A stretch of DNA of 64,000 bases from Alphaproteobacteria bacterium (GCA_018336035.1 JAGXRD010000077.1:1-64000); one strand, 5' to 3'. Positions 18,128-26,697 are shown, counted from the first letter of the stretch. Notes: generated by a model from the sequence alone, not told the origin. Translations and numbers: made by a program.

Positions 18128-19143
18128 CATTATATACTGTCACTGCTCGCCTATGCCTGATCGGGACATCGGGTCTTGCCTTGGCGGCCTGCACCGACAA
18201 GCTGCCGCCGCCGGTGATTTCTTATGACAATGAGACCTTCACGCCGGCTGCTCTCTCGGCCGAGCCGCCCAGGCCGGCCGAGATCGTGCGGATCCCGGAG
18301 CCTCTGCCACTGCCGGGGCAGTTGAAGCCGTTGCCGGATGGCAAAAGCTCAGAACCAGACAGTCGGTCGCCGGCAGAACGGGTGACGGCAGCCAATGCGG
18401 CTGCCCGGCAGGAACCGAACCGGCATGGCTATATCAATGCCGTGCAGATCTATCCCTTCACGCCGGGTGCGCTCTATCGGCTCTACACCATGCCGGAGCA
18501 GGTCAGCGATATCGCCTTGCAGCCCGGCGAGAAGCTGATCGCGGTGTCGGCTGGCGATACCGTGCGCTGGGTCGTTGGCGACACCACCAGCGGCTCCGGT
18601 GAGTCCTTGCAGGTCCATATCCTGGTCAAACCGACAGCACCGGACCTAAAGACCAATCTGGTGATCACCACCGACCGCCGAGCCTATCACCTGGAGCTGG
18701 AGAGCACGCCGGCCAGCTATATGGCAGCCGTCTCCTGGAATTATCCGCAGGATAAACTGCTGCTTCTCCAGGCGCGCAATGAAGCGGCCGCATCCGCGCA
18801 GCCTGTTGACGGCGGCATCGCACTGGAGCGGTTGCGCTTCCGCTACGAGATCACCGGCGATAAGCCGCCGTGGCGGCCGGTCCGAGCCTTCGATGACAGT
18901 CATAAAGTCTATATCCAGTTTCCGGCTCGGCTCGACCAGGGCGAGGCGCCACCGCTTTTCGTGGTCGGTGCGGATGGCGGCGCTGAACTGGTCAACTACC
19001 GGGTCCGCGGCAATTACTACATTGTCGACCGGCTATTTGCCGCTGCAGAACTCCGTCTTGGCAAGGGGCCGCAGCAGGTGGTGCGGGTCAGCCGTACCGA
19101 TGGTCGGCCGCAAACTGCAGCCGGTCCGGAGCGACGGCCATGA
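18124..19143 (+). CDS. trbG: TrbG outer-membrane transfer protein (VirB9-like)
   Basis: A 339-residue VirB9/TrbG protein. The signal region ends in ALAACTD, a lipoprotein-like cysteine that suggests lipid anchoring. A proline-rich linker leads to the conserved beta-domain: VQIYPFTPGALYRLYTMPEQVSDIAL, then SGDTVRWVVGDT-like and VHILVKP blocks, and the C-terminal FRYEITGDKPPWRPVRAFDD. It forms the outer-membrane core complex with TrbI. Overlaps at both ends with trbF and trbI are 4 bases. Confidence 0.94.
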   Translation: MTLYTVTARLCLIGTSGLALAACTDKLPPPVISYDNETFTPAALSAEPPRPAEIVRIPEPLPLPGQLKPLPDGKSSEPDSRSPAERVTAANAAARQEPNRHGYINAVQIYPFTPGALYRLYTMPEQVSDIALQPGEKLIAVSAGDTVRWVVGDTTSGSGESLQVHILVKPTAPDLKTNLVITTDRRAYHLELESTPASYMAAVSWNYPQDKLLLLQARNEAAASAQPVDGGIALERLRFRYEITGDKPPWRPVRAFDDSHKVYIQFPARLDQGEAPPLFVVGADGGAELVNYRVRGNYYIVDRLFAAAELRLGKGPQQVVRVSRTDGRPQTAAGPERRP

Positions 19144-20369
19144 GCGAGGCGGGTCAAGCCGGCAAAGTGCCGCCGGACGAGCTGGTGTTGCGGGCGCACC
19201 CGCGACCGGTGACGCGGTTCAGTCGCAAGCTGCTGATTGGCGTGGCGGCCATCGGATCGGCGCTGGTCTTTGGCACAACCTTGATCGCGCTCAATCCGCC
19301 AAGTTTCCGGTCCAAAGGGCAGGGCAAGGAACTCTACAATATCGATCGTAAGCCCACGGCAGATGGATTATCGGTCTTACCCAGAACCTACGGCGAGATG
19401 AACAAGTCTGTGCCACAACTCGGGCCGCCAATGGCTGGCGATCTCGGCCCGCCGACAGTCCGGGCCGAACGTGAGGCTGGAATTGCCAGTCCCCAAGGGA
19501 ACGAGCGTTTGGCCTTTCGGCCCAACTCGGAAGATGACGCGGAGCGGGCCGAGCGGCTGCGGTTGGCGCGCCAGGCGCAGCAAGCGAGGGAAGCCGGCGT
19601 GTTCTTCCGGGTTTCGGTCAAGCCGGATGCGGCCGTGGACGGAAAGGCTCAAGCGACTGGTACGGCCTTGTCAGCTGATGACGAGCTGCGGCGCCTCGAC
19701 CTCGATCCAGAGCGCGACCAGAATAATCAGCAGCGCAAGCTGGACTTCCTGAACCAGAAGGCCGATCCGAGAATTTACAACCCACATCGGTTGCAGCAGC
19801 CGGCATCCCCCTATCAGGTGATGGCTGGCACCGTGATTGCTGCCAGCCTGGTGACGGGGATTAATTCGGATCTGCCGGGCACGGTGAAGGCACAAGTCAC
19901 CGAGCATGTCTATGACACAGTGACGGGCCGCCATTTGCTGATCCCGCAAGGCAGTCAGCTCATCGGCAAGTATGATTCTGTCATCGCCTTTGGCCAGCGA
20001 AGGGTATTGGTCGCGTGGAACCGCATCATCAGGCCGGATGGGTCCAGCTTGGCCATCGAGAATCTGCCGGCGACCGATCCGGCCGGCTATGCCGGGCTGG
20101 AAGATGAGGTGGACTATGATACCTGGCGTCTGATCGCCGGAGTTGCGCTCTCGACCATGCTGGGTGTGGGGACAGAACTGGCGCTTGGTGATCAGGAAGA
20201 TGATCTGGTACGAGCAATCCGAGAATCCGCCCAGCAGAACACCAATCGTGCTGGACAGCGGCTCACTGAGCGGAATCTCAACATCCAACCAACGCTCACG
20301 ATACGGCCGGCCTGGCCGGTGCGTGTGGTCGTCCAGAAGGATTTAGTGCTGCACCCCTGCAAGGGCTGA
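19140..20369 (+). CDS. trbI: TrbI transfer protein (VirB10-like)
   Basis: A 409-residue VirB10/TrbI protein: a short cytoplasmic N-terminus, one membrane helix (about residues 31-50), a long charged periplasmic linker, and the C-terminal beta-barrel domain starting at SPYQVMAGTVIAASLVTGINSDLPG and including HLLIPQGSQLIGKYDS. It spans the envelope, sensing ATP use at the inner membrane and gating the outer-membrane pore. It closes the trb set and is followed 9 bp later by the DUF2274 gene. Confidence 0.95.
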   Translation: MSEAGQAGKVPPDELVLRAHPRPVTRFSRKLLIGVAAIGSALVFGTTLIALNPPSFRSKGQGKELYNIDRKPTADGLSVLPRTYGEMNKSVPQLGPPMAGDLGPPTVRAEREAGIASPQGNERLAFRPNSEDDAERAERLRLARQAQQAREAGVFFRVSVKPDAAVDGKAQATGTALSADDELRRLDLDPERDQNNQQRKLDFLNQKADPRIYNPHRLQQPASPYQVMAGTVIAASLVTGINSDLPGTVKAQVTEHVYDTVTGRHLLIPQGSQLIGKYDSVIAFGQRRVLVAWNRIIRPDGSSLAIENLPATDPAGYAGLEDEVDYDTWRLIAGVALSTMLGVGTELALGDQEDDLVRAIRESAQQNTNRAGQRLTERNLNIQPTLTIRPAWPVRVVVQKDLVLHPCKG

Positions 20370-20378
20370 GGAGGGAGT

Positions 20379-20591
20379 ATGTCAGGCTTGAAGCTTCCAA
20401 AATTACCGGACCGGACGCCAGTGAAGATAAGTATTTCGCTTCATCCAGACCTAAATAGGCGTCTTCAAGTATATGCGGACTTCTACAAGGAAACATATGG
20501 TGAAGCCGAAAGTCTGACCGAACTGATTCCGTATATGCTGGAGGAATTCCTGAAGGCCGACAAAGCTTTTTCGGCAAGGGCTCGGAAATAA
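20379..20591 (+). CDS. DUF2274 domain protein ending the trb operon
   Basis: A 70-residue protein of the DUF2274 family (MSGLKLPKLPDRTPVK, then LHPDLNRRLQVYADFY), starting after GAGGAGGG. Members consistently follow trbI in Tn4371/ICEMlSym-type elements and resemble a short ribbon-helix-helix protein in length and charge, so a regulatory or relaxosome accessory role is plausible but unproven. Base composition is already lower in GC than in the trb genes. Confidence 0.88.
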   Translation: MSGLKLPKLPDRTPVKISISLHPDLNRRLQVYADFYKETYGEAESLTELIPYMLEEFLKADKAFSARARK

Positions 20592-20798
20592 TTCCTTCGG
20601 CCTATATCACATAGTAATTGATGGTCGACTTCGTCGGCCACTCGCGGGATTTCATCTGCTACAACGCTCAGGCTGACAAATTTAAAAAGAGGGCGTCTGG
20701 TCGATCCGAATGAAAATGTTAGTTGTCTGCGTATATGCGGTTCTCATAAACGACTTCTGTTGTGCTAAAATATCTTATCGAATCAGCGGAGCTGAACG

Positions 20799-21047
20799 AT
20801 GAGACTAATTGTTCGAAGCGAACCTCTGCCCGGTGAGGGAATATTAGGCTACCTCTTAAGATTGATTGAATTGAATAATGGTGGGAGCTTTTCCCTCCAC
20901 TTCGGTATCAGCCGACATTCAATATATCCAACGCTTGCTGCTTCCAGTTCAATAATCGCCCAAATCTTTGCTCTCACGAAAGTAAGTAGAAGCGTTCCGG
21001 GATTGGATCGCTGCCGTCGGGGCCAGAACGGCCTATATTGGGGCTAG
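20799..21047 (+). pseudogene. TniQ-like N-terminal remnant
   Basis: An 82-codon frame whose first 60 residues match the start of TniQ domains: SEPLPGEGILGYLLRLIELN, then HFGISRHSIYPTL. TniQ proteins are target-selection or adaptor subunits of Tn5053- and Tn7-like transposons and normally continue through a zinc-ribbon region of several hundred residues. Here the frame turns into unrelated sequence after about KVSRS and stops. A good ribosome site (GCGGAG) and a possible promoter (TAAAAT near 20766) suggest the original start is preserved. No other tni or tns gene is visible in the window. Confidence 0.6.
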
Positions 21048-21078
21048 GAGAATGTAGCGCAGAGAATCCTGAACGCAG

Positions 21079-21097
21079 ATGTTAGTCCGACTAACAT
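21079..21097. repeat. Palindrome ATGTTAGT-CCG-ACTAACAT
   Basis: A perfect 8-base inverted repeat with a 3-base centre. The arm recurs as ATGTTAGT at 20716-20723 (upstream of the tniQ remnant) and as ACTAACAT at 21121-21128, with variants AATTAACATT at 21143-21152 and GATTAACGCT at 21198-21207. Could be transposon-end or integrase arm-type repeats, or an operator; not resolved. Confidence 0.5.
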
Positions 21098-21410
21098 TTG
21101 GAATCGGACCTGACGCGAAAACTAACATTCTGAAGCAAATCGAATTAACATTACCGATTGGACGTCTTACCGTAGCTTATTGGCCTCGCTTAATTCCGAT
21201 TAACGCTTTTAGCCGGACGGACCAGCGTCTGGTCGGTCCTTGTACGGTGCACGAATTACCGGAATTTGTGCACGATTAAGTGCTTGTATTGCAGAAATAA
21301 ACGGACATCGGTTGGTGTTCCTGTTCCGCATCTCAATGTTTGAGATCAATGATTGAGATATTGTCCCGAGTCGATTGGGCGGGCTTGGGCTGTTTACGAA
21401 GCCAGCGGGC

Positions 21411-21755
21411 CTATTCAGGTTGCACAACGCGAAAGGCAGCGTCGGCGTCTGACCCGAGCGCGGTCAGGGTCAGCCTTTCCTCGCGGCGGTCGATGTTGCT
21501 AGTTTGCCGTTGCAGCCAGCGCCGCTCTTCCAAGGTCTTCACGGCAAGGCTCACCTTCGTCTTGTGCATCGATGAATGGCGGCCGATTTCCCTGGCGTTG
21601 ACGGCTTCGAACTGACCAATGGTCGCCATAACGCGCCATTCCGGGATGGTCAAATCGTGCCGTTGGCCGTATTCCGCACGGAATTCCTGCGAAATCGTGG
21701 CGGCGATCCGCATCAGGCGGCAGGGCAGGAAGGATTCCAGCTCAAGCTTCGACAT
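21411..21755 (-). pseudogene. MarR-family regulator, C-terminally truncated
   Basis: A 114-residue MarR protein with an intact N-terminal helix (SFLPCRLMRIAATISQEF) and winged helix-turn-helix (LTIPEWRVMATIGQF, then MHKTKVSLAVKTLEERRWLQ and wing RREERLTLTALG). The full-length MarR at 38423-38884 in the same cluster has about 45 residues after the equivalent position, whereas this one has only about 13, of unrelated character. The C-terminal dimerisation helices are therefore missing and the gene was probably cut at the cassette edge near 21420-21455. It is divergent from hmgA across a 58 bp gap that holds a palindromic operator. DNA binding without normal dimerisation is doubtful, so functionality is uncertain. 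Confidence 0.72.
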
Positions 21756-21763
21756 GGCCGTTG

Positions 21764-21798
21764 ATAGTTACAAAATCGATAGTTACACTTGTAACTAT
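21764..21798. promoter_or_regulatory. MarR-type operator between marR and hmgA
   Basis: A perfect palindrome ATAGTTACA-CT-TGTAACTAT at 21779-21798, preceded by one extra half-site ATAGTTACA at 21764-21772 (15 bp apart). It fills the 58 bp between the divergent marR and hmgA starts, overlapping where both promoters must lie. Size and symmetry fit MarR operators; binding is inferred. Confidence 0.7.
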
Positions 21799-21813
21799 TA
21801 GGGAGATTTGGCC

Positions 21814-23172
21814 ATGAATGTCCAGCGTCCATCTGTTACCGACCGCGCCCGCCGTGAGGCTGAGAGCGCCAACCAGCCCGGTTACATGTCGGGTTTCGGC
21901 AATTCCTTTGAAACCGAGGCGCTGCCTAGAGCCCTGCCTGTAGGGCAGAATTCTCCGCAAAAGTGCTCCTATGGTCTCTATGCCGAGCAATTGAGCGGTT
22001 CGGCATTCACCGCGCCCAGGAAGACCAACCAGCGGTCTTGGCTCTATCGTATCCGGCCGACCCTCGGGCATTGGGGCGACTTCAAAAAGGTCGAGTCTGG
22101 CTTCTGGCGGACGGCGCCTTGCGCTGAAACCGAAGTGGCGATTGCGCCCATGCGCTGGAATGCCCTGCCAATCCCGAAGGAAAAGCTATCCTTCATCGAC
22201 GGCATCCGGACCATGACGACGGCGGGCGATGCAGGTTCTCAGACCGGCATCGGCATGCACGTCTACCTGATTACCCGCTCGATGGTGGACGAGTATTTCT
22301 ACGACGCGGACGGCGAGCTGGTCTTCGTGCCCCAGTCGGGCGACCTGCGCATTGCGACCGAGTTCGGAATCATTGGGGTGGGTTCTGGTGAAATCGCGGT
22401 CATTCCGCGCGGCGTGAAGTTCCGTGTCGAGCTGGAAGACGGCCCTGCCCGCGGCTATCTCTGCGAAAACTACGGCGCCCCGCTGACGCTGCCGGAGCGC
22501 GGCCCCATCGGTGCGAACTGCCTGGCCAATCCGCGTGACTTCCTGACGCCGGTGGCGGCCTACGAAGACCGCGACGCACCGTCAAAAATGTACGTGAAGT
22601 GGGGCAGCAGCCTCTGGGTGGCCGATATCGACCATTCGCCGCTCGATGTGGTCGCCTGGCATGGCAACTGCGCGCCCTACAAGTACGACCTGCGGCATTT
22701 CTCGCCGGTCGGGCCCATCCTGTTCGACCATGCCGATCCGTCGATTTTCACGGTGCTGACCTCGGCCACCGACACGCCGGGCACGGCCAATGTCGACTTC
22801 GTCATCTTTCCCGAGCGCTGGATGGTGGCGGAAAACACTTTCCGGCCGCCGTGGTACCATATGAACATCATGAGCGAATTCATGGGCCTCATCTATGGCG
22901 TCTACGATGCCAAGACCGGGGGCGGCTTCGAGCCGGGCGGGATGTCGTTGCATAACATGATGCTGCCGCATGGTCCCGATGGCGATGCCTTCGAAACGGC
23001 CAGCAACTCCGAGCTGAAACCCCATAAGCTTGAAGGCACACTTGCCTTCATGTTCGAGACCAAGCTTCCGCAGCGGGTCACGGCCTTTGCCGCCCAGTCG
23101 CCCGCCCTGCAGAAGGACTACGGGGCTTACGGCGCCCAGCTTCAGAAGCATTTCAACCCGGATAAGAAGTAG
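21814..23172 (+). CDS. hmgA: Homogentisate 1,2-dioxygenase
   Basis: A 452-residue non-heme Fe(II) ring-cleavage dioxygenase that opens homogentisate to maleylacetoacetate. The N-terminus [20 protein letters not shown] is diagnostic. The C-terminal cupin carries the iron ligands H349 and E355 in [16 protein letters not shown] and H386 in LPHGPD. The ATG at 21814 follows AGGGAGA; a TTG two codons upstream is less likely. It is full length for the family. fahA begins 8 bp after its stop, giving a two-gene operon controlled from the MarR operator just upstream. Confidence 0.97.
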   Translation: MNVQRPSVTDRARREAESANQPGYMSGFGNSFETEALPRALPVGQNSPQKCSYGLYAEQLSGSAFTAPRKTNQRSWLYRIRPTLGHWGDFKKVESGFWRTAPCAETEVAIAPMRWNALPIPKEKLSFIDGIRTMTTAGDAGSQTGIGMHVYLITRSMVDEYFYDADGELVFVPQSGDLRIATEFGIIGVGSGEIAVIPRGVKFRVELEDGPARGYLCENYGAPLTLPERGPIGANCLANPRDFLTPVAAYEDRDAPSKMYVKWGSSLWVADIDHSPLDVVAWHGNCAPYKYDLRHFSPVGPILFDHADPSIFTVLTSATDTPGTANVDFVIFPERWMVAENTFRPPWYHMNIMSEFMGLIYGVYDAKTGGGFEPGGMSLHNMMLPHGPDGDAFETASNSELKPHKLEGTLAFMFETKLPQRVTAFAAQSPALQKDYGAYGAQLQKHFNPDKK

Positions 23173-23180
23173 GCGTAACC

Positions 23181-24491
23181 ATGGCACGCGTTGACCAGAC
23201 CCATAGCCCGTCCCTGAAGAGCTGGGTACCGGGTGCAGATGGCCATCAGGATTTCCCAATCCAGAACCTTCCCATTGGCATCTTCAGCACTCAGGACAGT
23301 GCAGCCCGGGGCGGCGTGGCCATTGGCGATGAAATCTTCGACCTGTCGGCTGCGCTGAAAGCGGGACTGTTCTCTGGTGTCGCCTCTGAGGCGGCGGAAG
23401 CTGCATCGGGTGCGACCCTGAACGACTACCTGGCGCTGGACGGCCGCCGCCGCCGGGCATTGCGTGGACGGCTGTCTGAACTTTTCGGCGCAGTCCTTGC
23501 CAACAAGAACAAGGTCGCGGCCTGCCTGCTGCCCGCCGATGGCTGCCTGATGCATCTCCCGGCGCACGTCGGCGACTACACGGACTTCTATGTCGGCATC
23601 CACCATGCCACGAACGTCGGCAAGCAGTTCCGGCCGGACAGCCCGCTGCTGCCTAACTACAAGTACGTTCCGATCGGCTATCACGGCCGAGCATCGTCCA
23701 TCTGCCCGTCAGGCATCCCGGTTCGCCGCCCCAAAGGCCAGCTGAAGCCGCCGACCGAGACCACTCCGGCATATGGCCCGAGCAAGCGCCTGGACTATGA
23801 GCTGGAAATTGGCATCTGGGTCGGCCAGGGGAATAAGCTGGGAAGTCCCCTTTCCATCGATAACGCCTATGAGCATGTGGCGGGCTTCTGCCTGCTGAAC
23901 GATTGGTCGGCTCGCGATATCCAGGCCTGGGAATACCAGCCGCTGGGTCCGTTCCTGTCAAAGAACTTCGGTAGCACCATCTCGAACTGGATTGTGACTG
24001 CGGAAGCCCTGGAGCCATTCCGGATGCCGCGGTCGGAGCGCCCTGACGGAGATCCGGCACCGTTGCCGTATCTCGATAGCGCCAGTGATCGCAAAGAGGG
24101 CGGCCTCAACATCGAGCTTGAGGTCTATCTGCTGACGCCGGGTCTTCGCGAGAAGAAGCTGCAGCCGCATCTCGTCGGCGCCTCGCATGCCAGGCACATG
24201 TACTGGTCTGTCGCCCAGATGGTCGCCCATCACACCAGTAATGGCTGTAATCTTCAGCCGGGCGATTTCTTGGGTTCGGGCACCATTTCAGGTCCCGACA
24301 GCACCAGTTGCGGCAGCTTGCTGGAGTCCACAGTTGGCGGCACTGCGCCGTTGACTTTGGAATCGGGCGAGAAGCGTTCGTTTCTGGAAGACGGCGACGA
24401 GGTCATCATGCGCGCGCGTGCCAGGACTGCGGACGGGCTCTCGATTGGGTTCGGCGATTGCCGGGCCAGTATTCTGCCCGCCAATCCATGA
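23181..24491 (+). CDS. fahA: Fumarylacetoacetase
   Basis: A 436-residue FAH-family hydrolase splitting fumarylacetoacetate into fumarate and acetoacetate, the last step of the homogentisate pathway. The N-terminal SH3-like domain is followed by the catalytic domain with YTDFYVGIHHATNVG, PIGYHGRASSI, the metal-binding DYELEIG and LLNDWSARDIQAWEYQPLGPF. Length and motifs are complete. It is co-transcribed with hmgA. The intermediate enzyme, maleylacetoacetate isomerase (a glutathione-transferase-fold protein), is absent from the cassette and must be supplied elsewhere or bypassed. Confidence 0.97.
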   Translation: MARVDQTHSPSLKSWVPGADGHQDFPIQNLPIGIFSTQDSAARGGVAIGDEIFDLSAALKAGLFSGVASEAAEAASGATLNDYLALDGRRRRALRGRLSELFGAVLANKNKVAACLLPADGCLMHLPAHVGDYTDFYVGIHHATNVGKQFRPDSPLLPNYKYVPIGYHGRASSICPSGIPVRRPKGQLKPPTETTPAYGPSKRLDYELEIGIWVGQGNKLGSPLSIDNAYEHVAGFCLLNDWSARDIQAWEYQPLGPFLSKNFGSTISNWIVTAEALEPFRMPRSERPDGDPAPLPYLDSASDRKEGGLNIELEVYLLTPGLREKKLQPHLVGASHARHMYWSVAQMVAHHTSNGCNLQPGDFLGSGTISGPDSTSCGSLLESTVGGTAPLTLESGEKRSFLEDGDEVIMRARARTADGLSIGFGDCRASILPANP

Positions 24492-24501
24492 AATCTGCCG
24501 T

Positions 24502-25035
24502 TTACAGGTTATCCAACCAGTGCAGGCCCGGATGAATGAAAACCGGGGCGGCCTTGCAGTTGGAAACACCGCGGGTATCTGCTTTCAGGATCGGGTCCAT
24601 GCGGACACGCACGAGGCGCGTGAATGATATCACCCAGGTATCATCGGAGCGGACATAGTCTTCTTCGTAATACCCGTAGCCGCGGAAGCCAAAGGCGCCG
24701 TCTGTGCCGGGGAAAGCGATTTCATTCGGCCACTCGTTGTAATCGGTCATCGACCAAATAACACGGGCAGTGTCTGGCGACGTGGGAACCATATCAGGCA
24801 TCACGACGCGATGGACTGAAGTGCACCCCGCCATGCGCTCGGCCAGATTTTTCATGAAGAAATCGAGGTCGATGGGCTTCGGCGCAAAGGAAAAGCCTTC
24901 GAACCTAGCATCAGTCGTAAACAGGCTGGGTATCTTGCTCCACTGCTTGGTGTCCACGTACCGGCAGTAGCGGGCTTTGGTCCGGGAGATTTCCTGGAAA
25001 TCGGACGGACTGACGCGGCTATTCTGGGTTGTCAC
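24502..25035 (-). CDS. SnoaL-like (NTF2-fold) protein
   Basis: A 177-residue protein of the SnoaL_4/NTF2-like superfamily: KARYCRYVDTKQWSKIPSLFTTDARFEGF near the N-terminus and HRVVMPDM in the middle. The fold is used by small isomerases, dehydratases and dioxygenase beta subunits. Proteins of this subfamily are common in aromatic and steroid degradation clusters without a fixed reaction. It is the last gene of a leftward three-gene unit (IclR, flavin reductase, SnoaL-like), 61 bp after the reductase gene. Function within the pathway is not known. Confidence 0.78.
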   Translation of the reverse strand: MTTQNSRVSPSDFQEISRTKARYCRYVDTKQWSKIPSLFTTDARFEGFSFAPKPIDLDFFMKNLAERMAGCTSVHRVVMPDMVPTSPDTARVIWSMTDYNEWPNEIAFPGTDGAFGFRGYGYYEEDYVRSDDTWVISFTRLVRVRMDPILKADTRGVSNCKAAPVFIHPGLHWLDNL

Positions 25036-25096
25036 GTGTCACTCCCTGAAGCAGAAGGGATGCCGGAGTCTCACCGGCATCCGCGCATTGCTGCGG

Positions 25097-25735
25097 TCAT
25101 TCCGCTGCGGGAAGCGGCATTACGAAGGTGTTATTGGTCTTCACGTAGACGCCAGCCCCGGCAATGCGGCCGATCAGGTCAAGTTTGTCGGCGTTGACGT
25201 GATGGCGCTCCGAGATGATTCCCTCGTGAGCGTGGATGAGCAGGACTTCACCGATTACCAGGTAGTAGGGAGTCTTCCCCAGCTCAATAATCCGCTCCAG
25301 TTTGCACTCGAACTGCACTGGGGCGTCAACGATACGGGGCGGCTTTACCAGATCGGACGGCACGGTGGTAAAACCAGCTAGATCCATTTCGTTGACATGC
25401 GCAGGGTGTTCGACGGCGCAGATATTCATGCCGTCCTTAATCTCATCGCTCACGAGATGGATAACAAATTCCGGGCATTCGCGGATGTTGGTCAGGGTGT
25501 CCTTGATGGTACCGGCTTTCGGGCCAATCGAGAACATCAACATCGGTGGGTCAACGGCGATGGCGTTGAAGAAGCTGAACGGGGCGGCATTGGGGCCGTC
25601 TGGGCCAATCGTCGACACCAGACCAATGGGACGAGGATAGACCAGACCGCCCAGAAGCTTGTACTGGTCCGCCCAAGACAAACTGCGGGCATGCAGCTTA
25701 GTGAGTGATTTATCTGCGACTGCGGCTTGGGTCAT
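25097..25735 (-). CDS. Flavin reductase-like FMN-binding protein
   Basis: A 212-residue protein of the flavin reductase-like split-barrel family: YPRPIGLVSTIGPDGPNAAPFSFFNAIAVDPPMLMFSIG near the N-terminus, and a conserved GEVLLIHAHEGI block near the C-terminus. Members reduce FMN or FAD for partner monooxygenases or act directly on small molecules. No two-component oxygenase that would need it is present in the cluster, and the MhaA-type hydroxylase binds its own FAD, so the partner is unclear. It is encoded 53 bp after the iclR gene, on the same strand. Confidence 0.85.
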   Translation of the reverse strand: MTQAAVADKSLTKLHARSLSWADQYKLLGGLVYPRPIGLVSTIGPDGPNAAPFSFFNAIAVDPPMLMFSIGPKAGTIKDTLTNIRECPEFVIHLVSDEIKDGMNICAVEHPAHVNEMDLAGFTTVPSDLVKPPRIVDAPVQFECKLERIIELGKTPYYLVIGEVLLIHAHEGIISERHHVNADKLDLIGRIAGAGVYVKTNNTFVMPLPAAE

Positions 25736-25788
25736 TTGCTTACTCGTGTTTCGCCCGTCCTGCCGGGCATGGGTGGGAACAAGGCCGC

Positions 25789-26697
25789 TCAGCTATCCTG
25801 CAGCTGGGCGGAGCGGGATTGCCGGGCTTTGCGCTGGGGTCGCGGCACGGAGTCGGTGTTATTGGCGGGCTCGGTCAGGCCTATCTTCGGAATCGACGGG
25901 TGGTAGCCAAGCGCGAGTGAAAGCTTTTCGGCAGTAGCGCAGACCTCCCGAACAAGCTCGGTCCCCATCCGGGTGTCGATGCGACCCGATTGCGCGAAGA
26001 CAGTCACCGCCATCGCGAACTTACCCGAGGCATCCCAAACTGGTGCACTGATGCCAGCGATGCCCGCACCGCCACCATTGGCGACGGTGGCGACGCCTTG
26101 CGCGCGAACGGCGACGAGAGTCTGTTGAAGTTCGCTCTCATCCTTCGGGGCCGAAGGACGGTCCAGCAGCCTGTTCTGTTCCAGCTCTCGCAGGATGAGC
26201 GGACGAGTGCGAGCCTGGTCTTCAAACGAGCTGAAGAGTAGTCCGGTGGCCGACCAGGTCATCGGGCAAATATGCGAGAAGGAGATGGTGCTGGCATGTG
26301 CGTGCCGCGCCTCCGACATACGCACGAATTTTGGGCCCTGTTCGCTCCAGACGACCAGACCTGCTGTTTCGCCAAGACGTTCGACCAGGCCGTCGAGCAT
26401 ATCGGACGCGTAACGCAGCGCATCGAAACGACTGAAGCCTTTCAAGCCAATCTGCATGGCCATAGGGCCGAGGTCGTATCGACCGGTCAGGAGATTCTGC
26501 GAGGCGAGACCGATTCGAGCCAAACTCACGAGATAGCGATGTACTTTTGCGGGAGGAAGGCCAGTCATTCTCGCCACTTCCGAGAGCCGCTGCGAGTGGT
26601 CGGTCTTAATCAAGGCTTGAAGGATTACGCCCGCAACCTCGACAGACTGAATACCAGCCTGCATTTCCTCAGCATTTTCGGAGTTTTCGTTCGCCAT
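25789..26697 (-). CDS. IclR-family transcriptional regulator
   Basis: A 302-residue IclR protein. The N-terminal winged helix (SVEVAGVILQALI, then LSEVARMTGLPPAKVHRYLVSLARIGL) is followed by the ligand-binding domain containing GNG-like NGGGAGIAGISAPVWDASG. A basic C-terminal extension of about 35 residues is unusual. It is divergent from the SDR/KstD-like/ABC transporter operon across 117 bp that holds a perfect palindrome. The expected role is to regulate that operon in response to the pathway substrate. Confidence 0.92.
   Translation of the reverse strand: MANENSENAEEMQAGIQSVEVAGVILQALIKTDHSQRLSEVARMTGLPPAKVHRYLVSLARIGLASQNLLTGRYDLGPMAMQIGLKGFSRFDALRYASDMLDGLVERLGETAGLVVWSEQGPKFVRMSEARHAHASTISFSHICPMTWSATGLLFSSFEDQARTRPLILRELEQNRLLDRPSAPKDESELQQTLVAVRAQGVATVANGGGAGIAGISAPVWDASGKFAMAVTVFAQSGRIDTRMGTELVREVCATAEKLSLALGYHPSIPKIGLTEPANNTDSVPRPQRKARQSRSAQLQDS

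Larger units (their letters stand above)
20592..21410. other. AT-rich seam between ICE backbone and catabolic block
   Basis: About 820 bp of markedly lower GC than either side. It holds one tniQ-like remnant (listed separately), copies of ATGTTAGT/ACTAACAT on both sides of it, and at 21329-21358 a short cluster of TTGAGAT in both orientations (ATCTCAA-TGT-TTGAGAT plus a further TTGAGAT). No intact gene is supported. This looks like an insertion or recombination scar. Confidence 0.6.

Noticed and set aside
21079-21279. 66-codon plus-strand frame in the AT-rich seam.
   Set aside because: It is made up of the repeat motifs themselves, has no ribosome site and no resemblance to a known protein or to the missing part of TniQ.
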